DNA of 64,000 nt, from contig CAJNDS010001046.1 in the NCBI GenBank assembly GCA_905221605.1, positions 341,001 through 405,000 on the forward strand, read 5' to 3'. Below are positions 41,327-52,179 of this stretch, in pieces. This DNA comes from Symbiodinium natans (Eukaryota; Sar; Dinophyceae; Suessiales; Symbiodiniaceae). The position numbers and the translations under genes were made by a program. Below the pieces are notes generated by a model. The model was not told the origin of the DNA. It made no database searches and worked only from the letters and a program-made list of their open reading frames with translations. Each line of letters opens with the position of its first letter. The stretch's first letter is position 1.

Positions 41327-42135
41327 CAGATTGGGCAATCCGTGCATCGGCGGAGCCTCTGAGAAGAGGGGCGAAGAGCGATGCAGCAGCACGAAGCGAA
41401 GCGGCACTTCTCGGAAACTTTGAAACTCAGATACCTTCAGTTACCTTCTCAGGTTACGTGCTAAGAGAGACTTGGGCATTGGCCACTCATCAATGCACTG
41501 CAAATGGAAGACGTGCTGGCAGGGCAGCCGCCGCACCTCAAAGAAACTCTCCGAGAGGCTCCAGCCCAGCCCGGAAAGCTCTAGAGGGTCTTGTCTCGGG
41601 TTCCCCTTATAAGGGCCGCCCCGGGCCGCCCCGGGCCGCCACGGGCCGCCCCTCTACTCCACTTTCAGGACCTCGAAGACTCTACGCTATCTCTTCGGCC
41701 CTGCGAACGAATTTTGTGAACGAATTTCAGAACCGCTCGTGCTGGACTGCTGGACCTCATGGCCTTCCTCGAAGGGGCAAAGACAAACCTCAGCTCCAGG
41801 GAACTCTCGCACAAAAAAAAGCTCGATGAGCTGTCCTCCTTTTTTCACGAGGGCACGAGGGCCTGACCATGCACTGAGTCTGTCCGCCTTGAGCATCGCC
41901 ACTCCACCTGCACGACTCCGCGACACCACTCTCCCTCTTCTCTCTCTTTCTTTCTCTCCTCCTCACTTGTTTTTTTTTTGGGGGGGGAGGGGAAAGATGG
42001 GGGGGGGGACATGGAAAGGGGGGCACTTTGGGGCACTTCTTTTTGCGATCGTTCTCTGTTTGGGCGCCTGCTCCGAGGGATCCGGTCGATGACCTCCTGG
42101 CTCATCCCGTGCCGCCGGGACAAGATCTCCTGGAC
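41327..42135 (-). CDS. RING-H2 zinc finger protein, likely E3 ubiquitin ligase (partial, four exons seen)
   Basis: The minus-strand exons splice into a RING-H2 finger. Exon 1 (42135 to about 42057) encodes GMSQEVIDRIPSEQAPKQ, the linker often seen before such fingers. Exon 2 is 41756-41788, only 33 bp (VCLCPFEEGHE). Exon 3 is 41484-41536 (VRRLPCQHVFHLQCIDEW, the last codon split). Exon 4 starts at 41356 (LRRCTDCPICKTNV). Introns: 41537-41755 is GT-AG, and 41357-41483 is GC-AG and restores the Trp codon exactly. Metal ligands seen: one cysteine of the first pair, C-x-H-x2-H-x2-C, and the final C-x2-C. The first cysteine probably lies at the exon 1/2 boundary or in an unfound exon. Known RING-H2 proteins bind E2 enzymes. 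Upstream exons may include about 42263-42350. The 3' end is not resolved. Confidence 0.78.
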
Positions 42136-42399
42136 CTAGCGAGAACAAGGACAACGGAAGAAGAACTGGACCGCAAGAGAAGAAGAGAAGAAGAGAAGAG
42201 AATGAAAAAAAGAAGAGAGGGAGCTCTCTCGAGAGAGAAGAGGCCAACAAAAAACACCGCCTCCATCAGCCGCTCTTCGTATCCGCCGGCGAGCGCCTGC
42301 GCACCGCCCTCCCGCGGAAGCTTCCCCCGCTGCGCTCTACCCCACGCTACCCCACCCCCCAGAAAAAAGAGAGAGAGAGAGGGGCTGCGCACTCACACT

Positions 42400-45300
42400 G
42401 TCGGCCTGTGTTTTTCGTTTAAGACACTGCCTCCTTTTTTTGAACTTTGCAGTGTCTTAGTGTTTCTGTTGGGGAACTACAGTGGATTTAAAGCCCATTC
42501 CCTGCACAGCTGCCCGCCAACCCCTCCCCCTACCCCCTGCCTCGCCCTGCTGCCTGTCTGCTCACCTACCGCCCTGCTCACCCCCTTCCACTACTTTGCC
42601 CATCCCTACACCCATATCCAGGCGCCTAAAGGAGTACGCAACCCTAATTACAATGCAAGCCAGCATGAAAGGAGCACTGGGGCAAAGTTCAGAATGCCTC
42701 CGGCAGCTGACATGTAAGCCCAGAACCTCCCACGCAAACCGTGGAAACACTGAGGTCTAAACCAACAGCAAGTGCCCTTCACGGCTCACAATCAAATCAG
42801 AAAGCGCTGCACCAGTGAGGGTTACCCTCACTGCCAGCTGCGCAGTCGATAGATGCCACGACGTAGCCTGCCCCGAAGGTGACCTGGTCGCCTGCCATTC
42901 CAGCGAAGCCCGCCAGATCGCACAGCCCACCTGGGTCCCACTTGCGAAGCTCATCCCCGATGACATGGAGCAGAGAGGCAGCGCAGCTGGCCCAGGCACG
43001 CCAAACTCGCTTGGTTTGGCCATTCTGGAAGGACGCGCCGACACTGGCCTTTGCATCCATTTGGTCCTTGTCGACGACACAAGAGCCGCCACGAACCTGA
43101 GTCGGATGCAGCTCTGCAATCTGCAGCTCGGCCACATCAAACAAACTCAGCCCATCCAGCACGGCAGCCCCATCGGGCCACGCGATGAGCAACCATGAGC
43201 TGCGCACTCCCCAAACCTTCCCAGAAGCTGCGCAGCCGAATGGTCCAGAGGAGGAAGTGCTATGCACTGAGTTGATGCCTGTGCTGGCAGACGGTACAGA
43301 GATCACAGAGTACATGGTGGATGGCGTCGTGACAGCACAGACGATCGACCACCTTGTGGAGCAGTCGTGGACGGCAAAGGCTTACGGAGTTGCATGACGA
43401 GGTCAATGTCAGCGGTAATGTGCGCAATTGTCCCTTGCATGAGCTTGTGGGAGTGTGGGAAGCGCTGCCGTGTCCCTTACACTTCGCCGCTCGAGGTGGG
43501 AGCTTTTCAGTGAGCTGCATGACTGGCAAGAGCAAGTTGAGATCAAGAATATGGGGAAATATCTTGATCAGGCCCTGGGACTGCGCGTTCGCCCCAGAAA
43601 GTCCTGCAGACATAAAGTCCTCCCAGCCTGTAGGCTGTAGATCAGATCTGCTGCAGCAGTTGCAAGAGTCCATGTAGGTAGGAAAAGCAACAGAGCTGGA
43701 TCCTGCTGAGTCATAAGAAGGCCATCGCAAGCCACTGCAAGAAGGGCATCTACCTTTTAGGGCGAACCCCGCCCCGAAGGGCCGATGTGGAGTTCTGGCG
43801 TCCCAGGCAACACGGTCGCTCTTGTCCATCCCTACACTACCACCTACCCCCTGATCCGACTCCCCGACCCTACTCCCCTCTAGCCCTACTCCGCCCCTGC
43901 ACGCCCGCCCTGACGCACCCCTCCCATGTCCACATTTCCGCGTTGCATCCGTCCAAAGCAGCCACCACGACTGCAGCGACATTGAATTGGTGTCCACATT
44001 TCCGGCGGTTGCCGACGCGCCGTCTCGCATGGTTGATTGAACGTTGCCCTGCACTGTGGGCACTCGTACGAACAGCTTCTAGCTGCCAAGGAAACCGCCA
44101 CGACTTGGCCTGCAGCGACCGTAAACTGGTGTCCCCCGCCTTAAAAGCTCCAAGTTCTACTCCACCCCTACGCCAGCTCTACCAGCTCTGCCACCAGGAC
44201 CTGTCTCTTGGCTCGTTCTGCGTCGAGCCACCCACATAGCCACGCCACTCATGGCGAGTGACCTTCTTCTCGCTGACTGGCCGGAAGCCTGAATTCCGTC
44301 ATCTCTGGATCTGGAAGCTGAGGACGACCGAGTCGACTTCGGAGAAATCGCATGAGCTCTGCCATGCCACGTGGCACGCTTGTGCCACGGAACACAAGCC
44401 TCCCACAAGTACGCCTTTTCCTTGTACTGTGTGAAGAGGTTTGGCTCGCCGTTCCTGATGCCGCCATCACCGACCACCGCTTGTCATATCCAGATGAGGC
44501 AATGCGTCTCCCGACGCGTCGCTGCGTTTGGCTCTTCGCCGCTCTCAACTGCGGCTCCGCTACCGTGACAGCGGTTGGCGGTGATGGCTCAAGTGTTTTG
44601 CTGAGGACAGCCAGGAACTTCACATAGCGCTGCTGCTTGGCCAAGACCAAGCAGGAGCACTCGTCTCTTCTTCCCCGATTACTCGATGCTAGATGACTGC
44701 GCAAGTCAAACAAGAGTTGCCTAAACACTTACAGGGCTTAGGGGTGGAGGGTCGAAGGTGGGAGAGCGAGGTAGGGAGTTGGGGGTGGGGGCGCAGGGCA
44801 GGGGTTGGGGGGAAGGAGGAGAATGTGGAGTTTGCGAAGATGCTTTCAAGGTGAGAGTAGGGGGTTGGGGAGGGGTAGGCGTAGGGGGGGGGGGGTTCCT
44901 CTTCTAACATCGAGCTCTTCCCTATTTCATCCAAGCCTCTTCCTGCTTCAAGATGCTGGACTGGATGCGCAAGAGAGAAACGTCACTCAAACAGCATTGC
45001 AGGCAGCCGAGCTAAGGGCCCAGTGGCCAGACGCTGATCTACAGTGTCGAGACCTGAGGGGGGCCCTGGAGAGCTGGACGAAGACCAAAGATCTTGCTGG
45101 GCACTCCTTTGCAGAAGAAGGCCCATGATGAGTGAGGCCGAGGAACGGGCGCGCGCTCGACAGCATGAAGTTCGCATGTCACGAAAGTATTTTCGACCTT
45201 CAACCGGGCCCCAACTCAGAAGCAAGCACTGACCAGGATCTACGAGATGACTCGATCCGGCTTCGGCAAGTTCACCAGCATGTGCTAGACCCAGCTGGAG

Positions 45301-45840
45301 CACTGCCAATGGGTGACGACAAGGAAGGGCAGCGCAACCCCTGGTTCAGCGACTGGTTCAATCGGTGCAGCAGCGCTTGGAGGTGAACATCCACACGCCG
45401 CCAAGGAAGAAGATGGCTACTCCTCGACGTCCAAGAGCCTGGCGGACGAACACGTTTTTGACCGATCCACCTCCCAGCGTTCGAGGGCCCATTGTCAGCA
45501 CAGAGACACTTTAACAGCTGGCGGGAGTTCTCCAGAACTTGCAGGGCGATGTGGGGGAGCTGAAGAGCGAGCAGAGGACCAGTCGAACTCGAAAGGAGAC
45601 CCTTTGCGACGAGATCATGGACGACGACACCAGCTTTGTGGCGATCTCCGAGAAGATGGGGACGCAGTGAGCACGGAAGGCCTCATGAGCACCTCCACAA
45701 GACAGGACGAACTGTCAGTGTCACAAGCTAAGCATTTAGAGGAACGAGCTTTGTCCATTGTTCCGGAGTTGTTTCAGGGTCTTAGCGTCTAGCGGTTCTC
45801 ATGGAGGTGTGTTGTGAGACCAATAGTCTGCTAACAGACA
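42400..45840. other. No confident gene; unassigned open frames
   Basis: A minus-strand frame with an ATG at 43315 (172 codons, Ala/Gly-rich, to 42797) and one at 44249-44728 are not recognisable. G12 at 44884-44895. Plus-strand sequence from about 45400 has a coiled-coil-like patch (LAGVLQNLQGDVGELKSEQ) that may be a decayed upstream part of the element beginning at 45850. Confidence 0.25.
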
Positions 45841-45879
45841 CGATGCAGCGGGCCACGGGCTCTGCGACCTCGGCTTCCC

Positions 45880-46505
45880 GATGCTCCTTGTGGAACACGT
45901 GCGATGTAGGAACCAGTCCCAGAGTCAAGGACCTCGCATCGCGCGGCTGTCGCCACCGTGCGGCCCCTATAGCCCCATCCAGAACTTAAATCAAAAGACT
46001 GGAGCCCAGATGGAAGCCCTGCAGCAGAAGCAACTGGCTGCACGTCGTGTATACGTGGGCTGTAGCGCGATCTTTCACTTCTGTGTTCAACAAGGTTGTG
46101 TGGGAGATGAGCGACAGATGTCTAGCGTGGCGACTTCCTCTATTTCAGCAGCTACCTAAGAAGTATGAGCTGTTCGATGCAGTGGCCAAAGGTTGCGCTG
46201 TGAATTTTCGGGACAAGCCCCAAGGGAAGTTCCTTCAGAAAGGATGGAGGTTGTTAACCACGCACACTCGTTTAGCCAGGGCAACGGAACTTCCTTGTAG
46301 ATGCCCCAAACACTATGTCCATGCCAGATGTGAAGGTAGCCTCATGAATTCTAGTGGACTGTATACGCCCGAATTCGCACGTAGAGTGGCGCGACATATC
46401 CAGCAAGAAGCTCAGGGCCAGACCAAGCTACCTGAAGCATTTCGCGTAGGTCTGACTTGCGTTTGCTCCGAACTGCAGATTTGCCGGCTTGCAGCACAAT
46501 CATGA
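45880..46505 (+). pseudogene. Methyltransferase-like domain of the decayed element
   Basis: The frame from 45881 encodes ARLSPPCGPYSPIQNLNQKT; SPPC at 45950-45961 corresponds to the PPC motif. A frame change near 46095 leads to a second part with QGKFLQKGWRLLTTHTRLA and LPCRCPKHYVHARCEG. That part matches the conserved tail that follows the PPC motif in copia polyproteins of dinoflagellates as I recall them. The domain may be non-catalytic in this lineage. Confidence 0.5.
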
Positions 46506-46579
46506 ACCAGGGTCTGTGAGGGGGAGATACCGGGACGGGGTTTCCGGAAGAAGTGGCTTCTGGGACTTCGGAGTTTTCG

Positions 46580-47100
46580 GAGGTTGAAGATTCTTCGGGC
46601 GTTGAGGATCCCCTCTTGGAATTCGTGGACCTTACGAACCCCAACAGAAGCCGGAACATACTCAGCAAACCCCAAGCACAGCATGGCATCTTCGGGGCCT
46701 ACAGTCCTGGATCCCATTACGGCATCACCCACAAAAGCGAGCAATTCCCACAACTGACCCGACACCTCAATCAGTTGCTGAAGCATCTTCTTCCCAAAAA
46801 TTTCTGGAACGCCATTGCCATGAGTAGGAACAACCAGGTTCCCATCCACAAGGATGTGAATAACGCACCTGGAAGTTGCAACTACAGCGCGGGCCTAGGC
46901 TCGTATAACGGGGGCGATCTCTGGATTCACGAACCGAGGCCCGACGCAGAGTCAAGACCTCACCGCGCAGGTCAAGAACGAATCGGAGAAGCTGGAAGGA
47001 AGGAAGCATGCGACTTGGCACCAGGTGGTACAATTTGATCCAAAAACTCATTACGGCGTACAGCAATCGAGGGTTCGAGTATTTATCTTCGGAGTTCAGG
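46580..47100 (+). pseudogene. 2OG-Fe(II)-like domain of the decayed element
   Basis: One frame carries HGIFGAYSPGSHYGITHKS, IAMSRNNQVPIHKDVNN (H-x-D at 46847-46855) and AGLGSYNGGDLWIHEP. After a frameshift between about 46960 and 47020 comes VVQFDPKTHYGV (distal His at 47049-47051), followed by RVRVFIFG. The motif order parallels the intact element's domain (HKD, GG-LW, H, R), but sequence similarity is low. Confidence 0.6.
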
Positions 47101-47189
47101 GATGCCTTGAAGGGTTTGGATTTTCCGATTCACCAGCAGCTTCATACAGAGGAGGCTCACGTGCTCCAACAAAAAGGGTCCTTGGAAAG

Positions 47190-47500
47190 TGAAATTTCGA
47201 GACCGGCAAGAAGAAGACACTGAGAGAATCAAACGTCAAATCTACCTTCTCCACGCCTCCACGGCCTGAGGCACCAAACAGGCGCTCAAACGGCGCGGCG
47301 CTTCTTCACGGGTTCTGGAGTTAGCCAAACACTTTCAATGTTCCGCGCGCAAGGAAAAGGGAAGGCTTCAACACATGGCCTCCTTGGAACCCCTGCCCCC
47401 AGCTGGCAAAATCCTACGACCTTGGAACACACCCAGTTCATGTTGATCATCGACGAGGGTTCCAGGTATCGCGTCGCGAGGGTTTTACCCTCAGAGGCCT
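47190..47500 (+). pseudogene. Integrase fragment of the decayed element
   Basis: The reading IKRQIYLLHASTA, stop, then QALKRRGASSRVLELAKHFQ, followed by SLEPLPPAG and, in a shifted frame, FMLIIDEGSRYRVARVL. These blocks correspond to the zinc-binding domain and the start of the DDE core. They are broken by at least one stop and one frameshift. Confidence 0.6.
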
Positions 47501-47884
47501 AACCTCTGCCATCCTCTGCTACCTGCCTTCAGTATCTCCGAGAAGGGTGCAAGCTACACGTGGATGATCCCAGTACGACATCAGAATTCTGAGCTCTTAA
47601 GAGCTCTTGTCACAGATGCGTGTCTTTAACCAGAGAGACGTGGTGCTGGTTTTTCACTCTTGCAACTCGCATTTGGAAGATCTGCAGATTTGATATCCAG
47701 CAAGGACTGCCTGACGAACTTCAAGCGCAGGATCCCATTGACACATACGGTTCTGATACCGCCAGACGCCGGAGCCATGGCACCAGCAGCAGGCAAACCC
47801 TGTTAGCTCCCTCCCCGCAAGTTCGACCACGTGGAGGTCAGGTTTGAACCGAACTTAGAATCACAACAAAGGACGCAGTTGGCC

Positions 47885-48060
47885 GTGAGGTGGGTCCACT
47901 CGGAGGCTCAGTTCGCTAATGCTCTCACTAAAGCTGGAGGAGCAAAAGAACTGGAGCTTTTCTACCGAATGGATCAGAGATGGCGAATTGTGGAAGACCC
48001 CGAGATGAAGTCCGCCAGAAGACGCAAGGCCGAAGGGCTTGAACCTCCACACATCACAAA
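47885..48060 (+). pseudogene. RNase H C-terminal remnant of the decayed element
   Basis: The frame contains RWVHSEAQFANALTKAGG and YRMDQRWRIVEDPEMKSAR, the typical end of a copia RNase H (normally ADALTK, here ANALTK) and its short tail. Confidence 0.7.
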
Positions 48061-48381
48061 AACAGCAGCAAAGAGCTGGAAGCTGAGAAGAGTGATCTTT
48101 TTTTCATGAACCCCGAGGGGAAGGTGCATGCCTGGAGGCCGCTAGGATGTTCATGATGCGCGGCCGGGCGGGGGCCAGGGGTGCGCATCATCGAGGCTTC
48201 GTTTCTCCTTGGGGATCCGGGGGGCCAGCATCGGCAGCATCAGCGGCTCGCGGGGGGAGGGGTTTTGCTCTGCGAGCTGCCATGCCTCTGCCTGCTACTC
48301 CTGGGGCGTTGCCCGCCCCTGGAAGTAGCACCTTAGAATATATATATATATATGTGAGAGGGACCTTTTGGGTCCATTTCA

Positions 48382-50990
48382 CGTATATTAATTAATTTCT
48401 TTAATTTCTTTAATTTCTGGGCCTCTCTGTGAGAAATTAAAGAAATTAAAGAAATTAATTAATTTCATTAATTTCTTTAATTTCTGGGCCTCTCTGTGAG
48501 AAATTAAAGAAATTAAAGAAATTAATTAATTGTATTAATTTCTTTCATTTCTGGGCCTCTCTGTGCGAAATTAAAGAAATTAAAGAAATTAAGTAATTTC
48601 TTTAATTTCATTAATTTCATTAATTTCTTTAATTTATTTTAATTAGTCCCGTGAGCCGGGGGGGCCCCCCCAATTAACTTCTTTAATTTCTTTAATTTCT
48701 GTGCCTCTCTGTGAGAAATTAAAGAAATCAATTAATTTCATTAATTTCTTTAATTTCTGGGCCTCTCTGTGAGAAATTAAAGAAATTAAAGAAATTAATT
48801 AATTTCATTAATTTCTTTAATTTCTGGGCCTCTCTGTGCGAAATTAGAGAAATTAAAGAAATTAATTAATTTAATTAAAGAAATTAATTAATTTCTTTAA
48901 TTTCATTAATTTCTTTAATTTATTTAATTTATTTTAATTAGTCCCGTGAGCCGGGGGGGCTACCCCAATTAATTTCTTTAATTTCTGGGCCTCTCTGTGA
49001 GAAATTAAAGAAATTAAAGAAATTAATTCCGGTAGCCCTTCGGGCTTGCGAGACTAATTAAAAGAAATTAATGAAATTAAAGAAATTAAAGAAATTAATG
49101 AAATTAATTAATTTCTTTAATTTCTTTAATTTCTGGGCCTCTCTGTGAAAAATTAAAGAAATTAAAGAAATTAATTAATTTCATTAATTTCTTTAATTTC
49201 GGGGCCTCTCTGTGAGAAATTAAAGAAATTAAAGAAATTACTTAATTTCATTAATTTCTTTATTTTCTGGGCCTCTCTGTGCGAAATTAAAGAAATTAAA
49301 GAAATCAATTAATTTCTTTAATTTCATTAATTTCATTAATTTCTTTAATTTATTTTAATTAGTCCCGTGAGCCGGGGGGGGCCCCCCAATTAATTTCTTT
49401 AATTTCTTTAATTTCTGGGCCTCTCTGTGAGAAATTAAAGAAATTAATTAATTTCTTGAATTTCTTGAATTTCTGGGCCTCTCCGTGAGAAATTCAAGAA
49501 ATTAAATAATTTCATTAATTTCTTTAATTTCTGGGCCTCTCTGTGCGAAATTAAAGAAATTAATTAATTAATTTCATTAATTTCTTTAATTCATTTTAAT
49601 TAGACCCGTGAGCCGGGGGGGCTACCCCAATTAATTTCTTTAATTTCTTTAATTTCTGTGCCTCTCTGTGAGAAATTAACGAAATTAAAGAAATTAATTC
49701 CGGTAGTAATGAAATTAATTAATTTCTTTAATTTCTTTAATTTCTGGGCCTCTCTGTGAGAAATTAAAGAAATTAAAGAAATCAATTAATTTCATTAATT
49801 TCTTTAATTTCTGGGCCTCTCTGTGAGAAATTAAAGAAATTAAAGAAATTAATTAATTTCATGAATTTCTTTAAGTTCTGGGCCTCTCTGTGCGAAATTA
49901 AAGAAATTAAAGAAATTAATTAATTTCTTTAATTTCAGTAATTTCATTAATTTCTTTAATTTATTTTAATTAGTCCCGTGAGCCGGGGGGGGGGCCCAAT
50001 TAATTTCTTTAATTTCTTTAATTTCTGGGCCTCTCTGTGAGAAATTAAAGAAATTAAAGAAATTAATTCCGGTAGCCCTTCGGGCTTGCGAGACTAATTA
50101 AAAGAAATTAAAGAAATTAAAGAAATTAAAGAAATTAAAAAAATTAATTAATTTCTTGAATTTCTGAAATTAAAGAAATTAATCAATTTCATTAATTTCT
50201 TTAATTTCTGGGCCTCTCTGTGCGAAATTAAAGAAATTAAAGAAATTAATTAATTTCTTTAATTTCATTAATTTCATTAATTTCTTTAATTTATTTAAAT
50301 TAGTCCCGTGAGCCGGGGGGGCTCCCCCAATTAATTTCTTTAATTTCTTTAATTTCTTTAATTTCTTTAATTTCTTTAATTTCTTTAGTTTATGGGCCTC
50401 TCTGTGCGAAATTAAAGAAATTAAAGAAATAAATTCCGGTAGCCCTTCGGGCTTGCGAGACTAGTTAAAAGAAATTAAAGAAATTAAAGAAATTAAAGAA
50501 AGAAATTAATGAAATTAATTAATTTCTTTAATTTCTCGAATTTCTGGGCCTCTATGTGAGAAATTAAAGAAATTAAAGAAATTAATTAATGTCATTAGTT
50601 TCTTTAATTTCTGGGCCTCTCTGTGAGAAATTAATGAAATTAATTTCTGTAGTTTCTCTACTTTCAGAGCCTATCTGTGAGAAATCAAAGAAACTAAATA
50701 CATTAATCAATTTCTTTAATTTGATCAATTTCATTAATTTCTTTTATTTAAACTAATCCCGTGAGCCGGGTAATTAATTTTTGTAATTTCTTTATTTTCT
50801 AGGCCTCTCTGTGAGAAATTAAAGAAATTAACAAAAAACATCCGGTAGCCGCGTGGGGTTGCGAGACTAACTAAAAGAAATTAAAGAAAGTAATGAAATT
50901 AATTAATTTCTCTGGCTTTTTAATTGCTAAGCCTCTCTGTGAGAAATTAGAGAAATTCAAGCAATTAACCATCCTCTTTAATTTCTTGAT
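48382..50990. repeat. AT-rich hairpin satellite with conserved GC islands
   Basis: About 2.6 kb built from gaaattaaagaaatt and its complement aatttctttaatttc around the spacer gggcctctctgtgag, so each unit can fold on itself. Two conserved islands recur. One is tagtcccgtgagccgggg (about seven copies, for example 48646, 48941, 49359). The other is tccggtagcccttcgggctt (about four copies, for example 49028, 50067, 50434). Apparent frames on either strand are meaningless. Confidence 0.95.
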
Positions 50991-51001
50991 TTTCTGGGCC
51001 T

Positions 51002-51486
51002 CTTTAAGCCTTCGTGCATCTTTATCGCGTTCCCTTTTCTATTCCCTTACTTTCGTGCTGAAACCATCACCCTTTCTTTCCCTTAATTTCCCCATTCATC
51101 CCTTAAAGAAAGGGACGCCTTCAAGATGTAGGAAGGATTTTTCATATAGTTGTGTGTACAATGGCTTGGTACTAGCGCTCTAATTTTCAAGAAGCTGTTT
51201 TGCATGTAATGTGTGTCACGAGTTTGCTACGTTCATAGGCAGACTATGTAAATACACCCTCTCTAAACAAACCATTTCCCCTAAACCCTGAACCCTAAAC
51301 TCTAAACCCTAAACCCTAAACGCTCAAAGAGTCCTACGGCCTCCAGGCCCTCTAAGAATCCCAAGTTCTCTAAGACTCCCAAGCCCCCTACACTTCCTAA
51401 GGCCCCGAAGCTCCCCAGGCCCCCTGAGCCCGCCAAGCCTCCTTAAGTCCCGTAAGCTCCCTAAGCTGTCGAAGCCCCCTTACTCC
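51002..51486 (+). repeat. 485-bp direct duplication, copy 1
   Basis: Colinear with 51691-52175 at a constant offset of 689 bases, about 97% identical. It includes a telomere-like block (ccctaaaccctgaaccctaa) near 51278-51320. Confidence 0.95.
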
Positions 51487-51690
51487 CTAAACAATTTCGC
51501 AGAGCAAGCAGACAGAATTTCAGGACTACAAGCAATCGGTCATGAGCTGTCCTGCAGGCAACGCCTCCACCCAAAGCGTAACTTAAAATTTCCCTGATGT
51601 TTCCCTGTTGCGCTTTTTTTTGGCCCCGATTGTTTCAGGGAAGTTTTCCCTTGAAACCCCTGTGTAGTGCTAGAATTTCCCCTCGAATCC

Positions 51691-52175
51691 CTTTAAGGCT
51701 TCGTGTATCTGTACCGCGTTCCCTTTTCTATTCCCTTACTTTCGTGCTGAAACCATCGCCCTTTCTTTCCCTTAATTTCCCCAGTCATCGCTTAAAGAAA
51801 GGGACGCCTTCAAGATGTAGGAAGGATTTTTCATATAGTTGTGTGTACAATGGCTTGGTACTAGCGCTCTAATTTTCAAGAAGCTGTTTTGCAAGTAATG
51901 TGTGTCACGAGTTTGCTACGTTCATAGGCAGACGATGTAAATACACCCTCTCTAAACAAACCATTTCCCCTAAACCCTGAACCCTAAACTCTAAACCCTA
52001 AACCCTAAACACTCAAAGACTCCTACGGCCTCCAGGCCTTCTAAGAATCCCAAGTTCTCTAAGACTCCCAAGCCCCCTACACTTCCTAAGGCCCCGAAGC
52101 TCCCCAGGCCCCCTGAGCCCGCCAAGCCTCCTTAAGTCCCGTAAGCTCCCTAAGCTGTCGAAGCCCCCTTACTCC
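51691..52175 (+). repeat. 485-bp direct duplication, copy 2
   Basis: Second copy without gaps; substitutions are scattered. The 204-base spacer 51487-51690 is unique. Confidence 0.95.
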
Positions 52176-52179
52176 TCCA

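Larger units (their letters stand above)
45850..48060 (+). mobile_element. Decayed copia-like retrotransposon with methyltransferase-like and 2OG-like domains
   Basis: Pieces of one polyprotein lie in order on the plus strand but in different frames and with stops. They are a methyltransferase-like domain (45880-46500), a 2OG-Fe(II)-like domain (46580-47100), an integrase zinc and core fragment (47190-47500) and the RNase H end (47885-48060). The reverse transcriptase between integrase and RNase H is missing, so there is an internal deletion. No LTRs were recognised. The order (both extra enzymes before integrase) differs from the intact element, so this is another lineage. Confidence 0.7.

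Noticed and set aside
42797-43315. 172-codon minus-strand ATG frame
   Set aside because: No recognisable motif; the opposite strand is equally open, so it is listed only as unassigned.
48188-48382. Short frames next to the TA repeat and AT satellite
   Set aside because: GC-rich junction sequence without domain or splice evidence.
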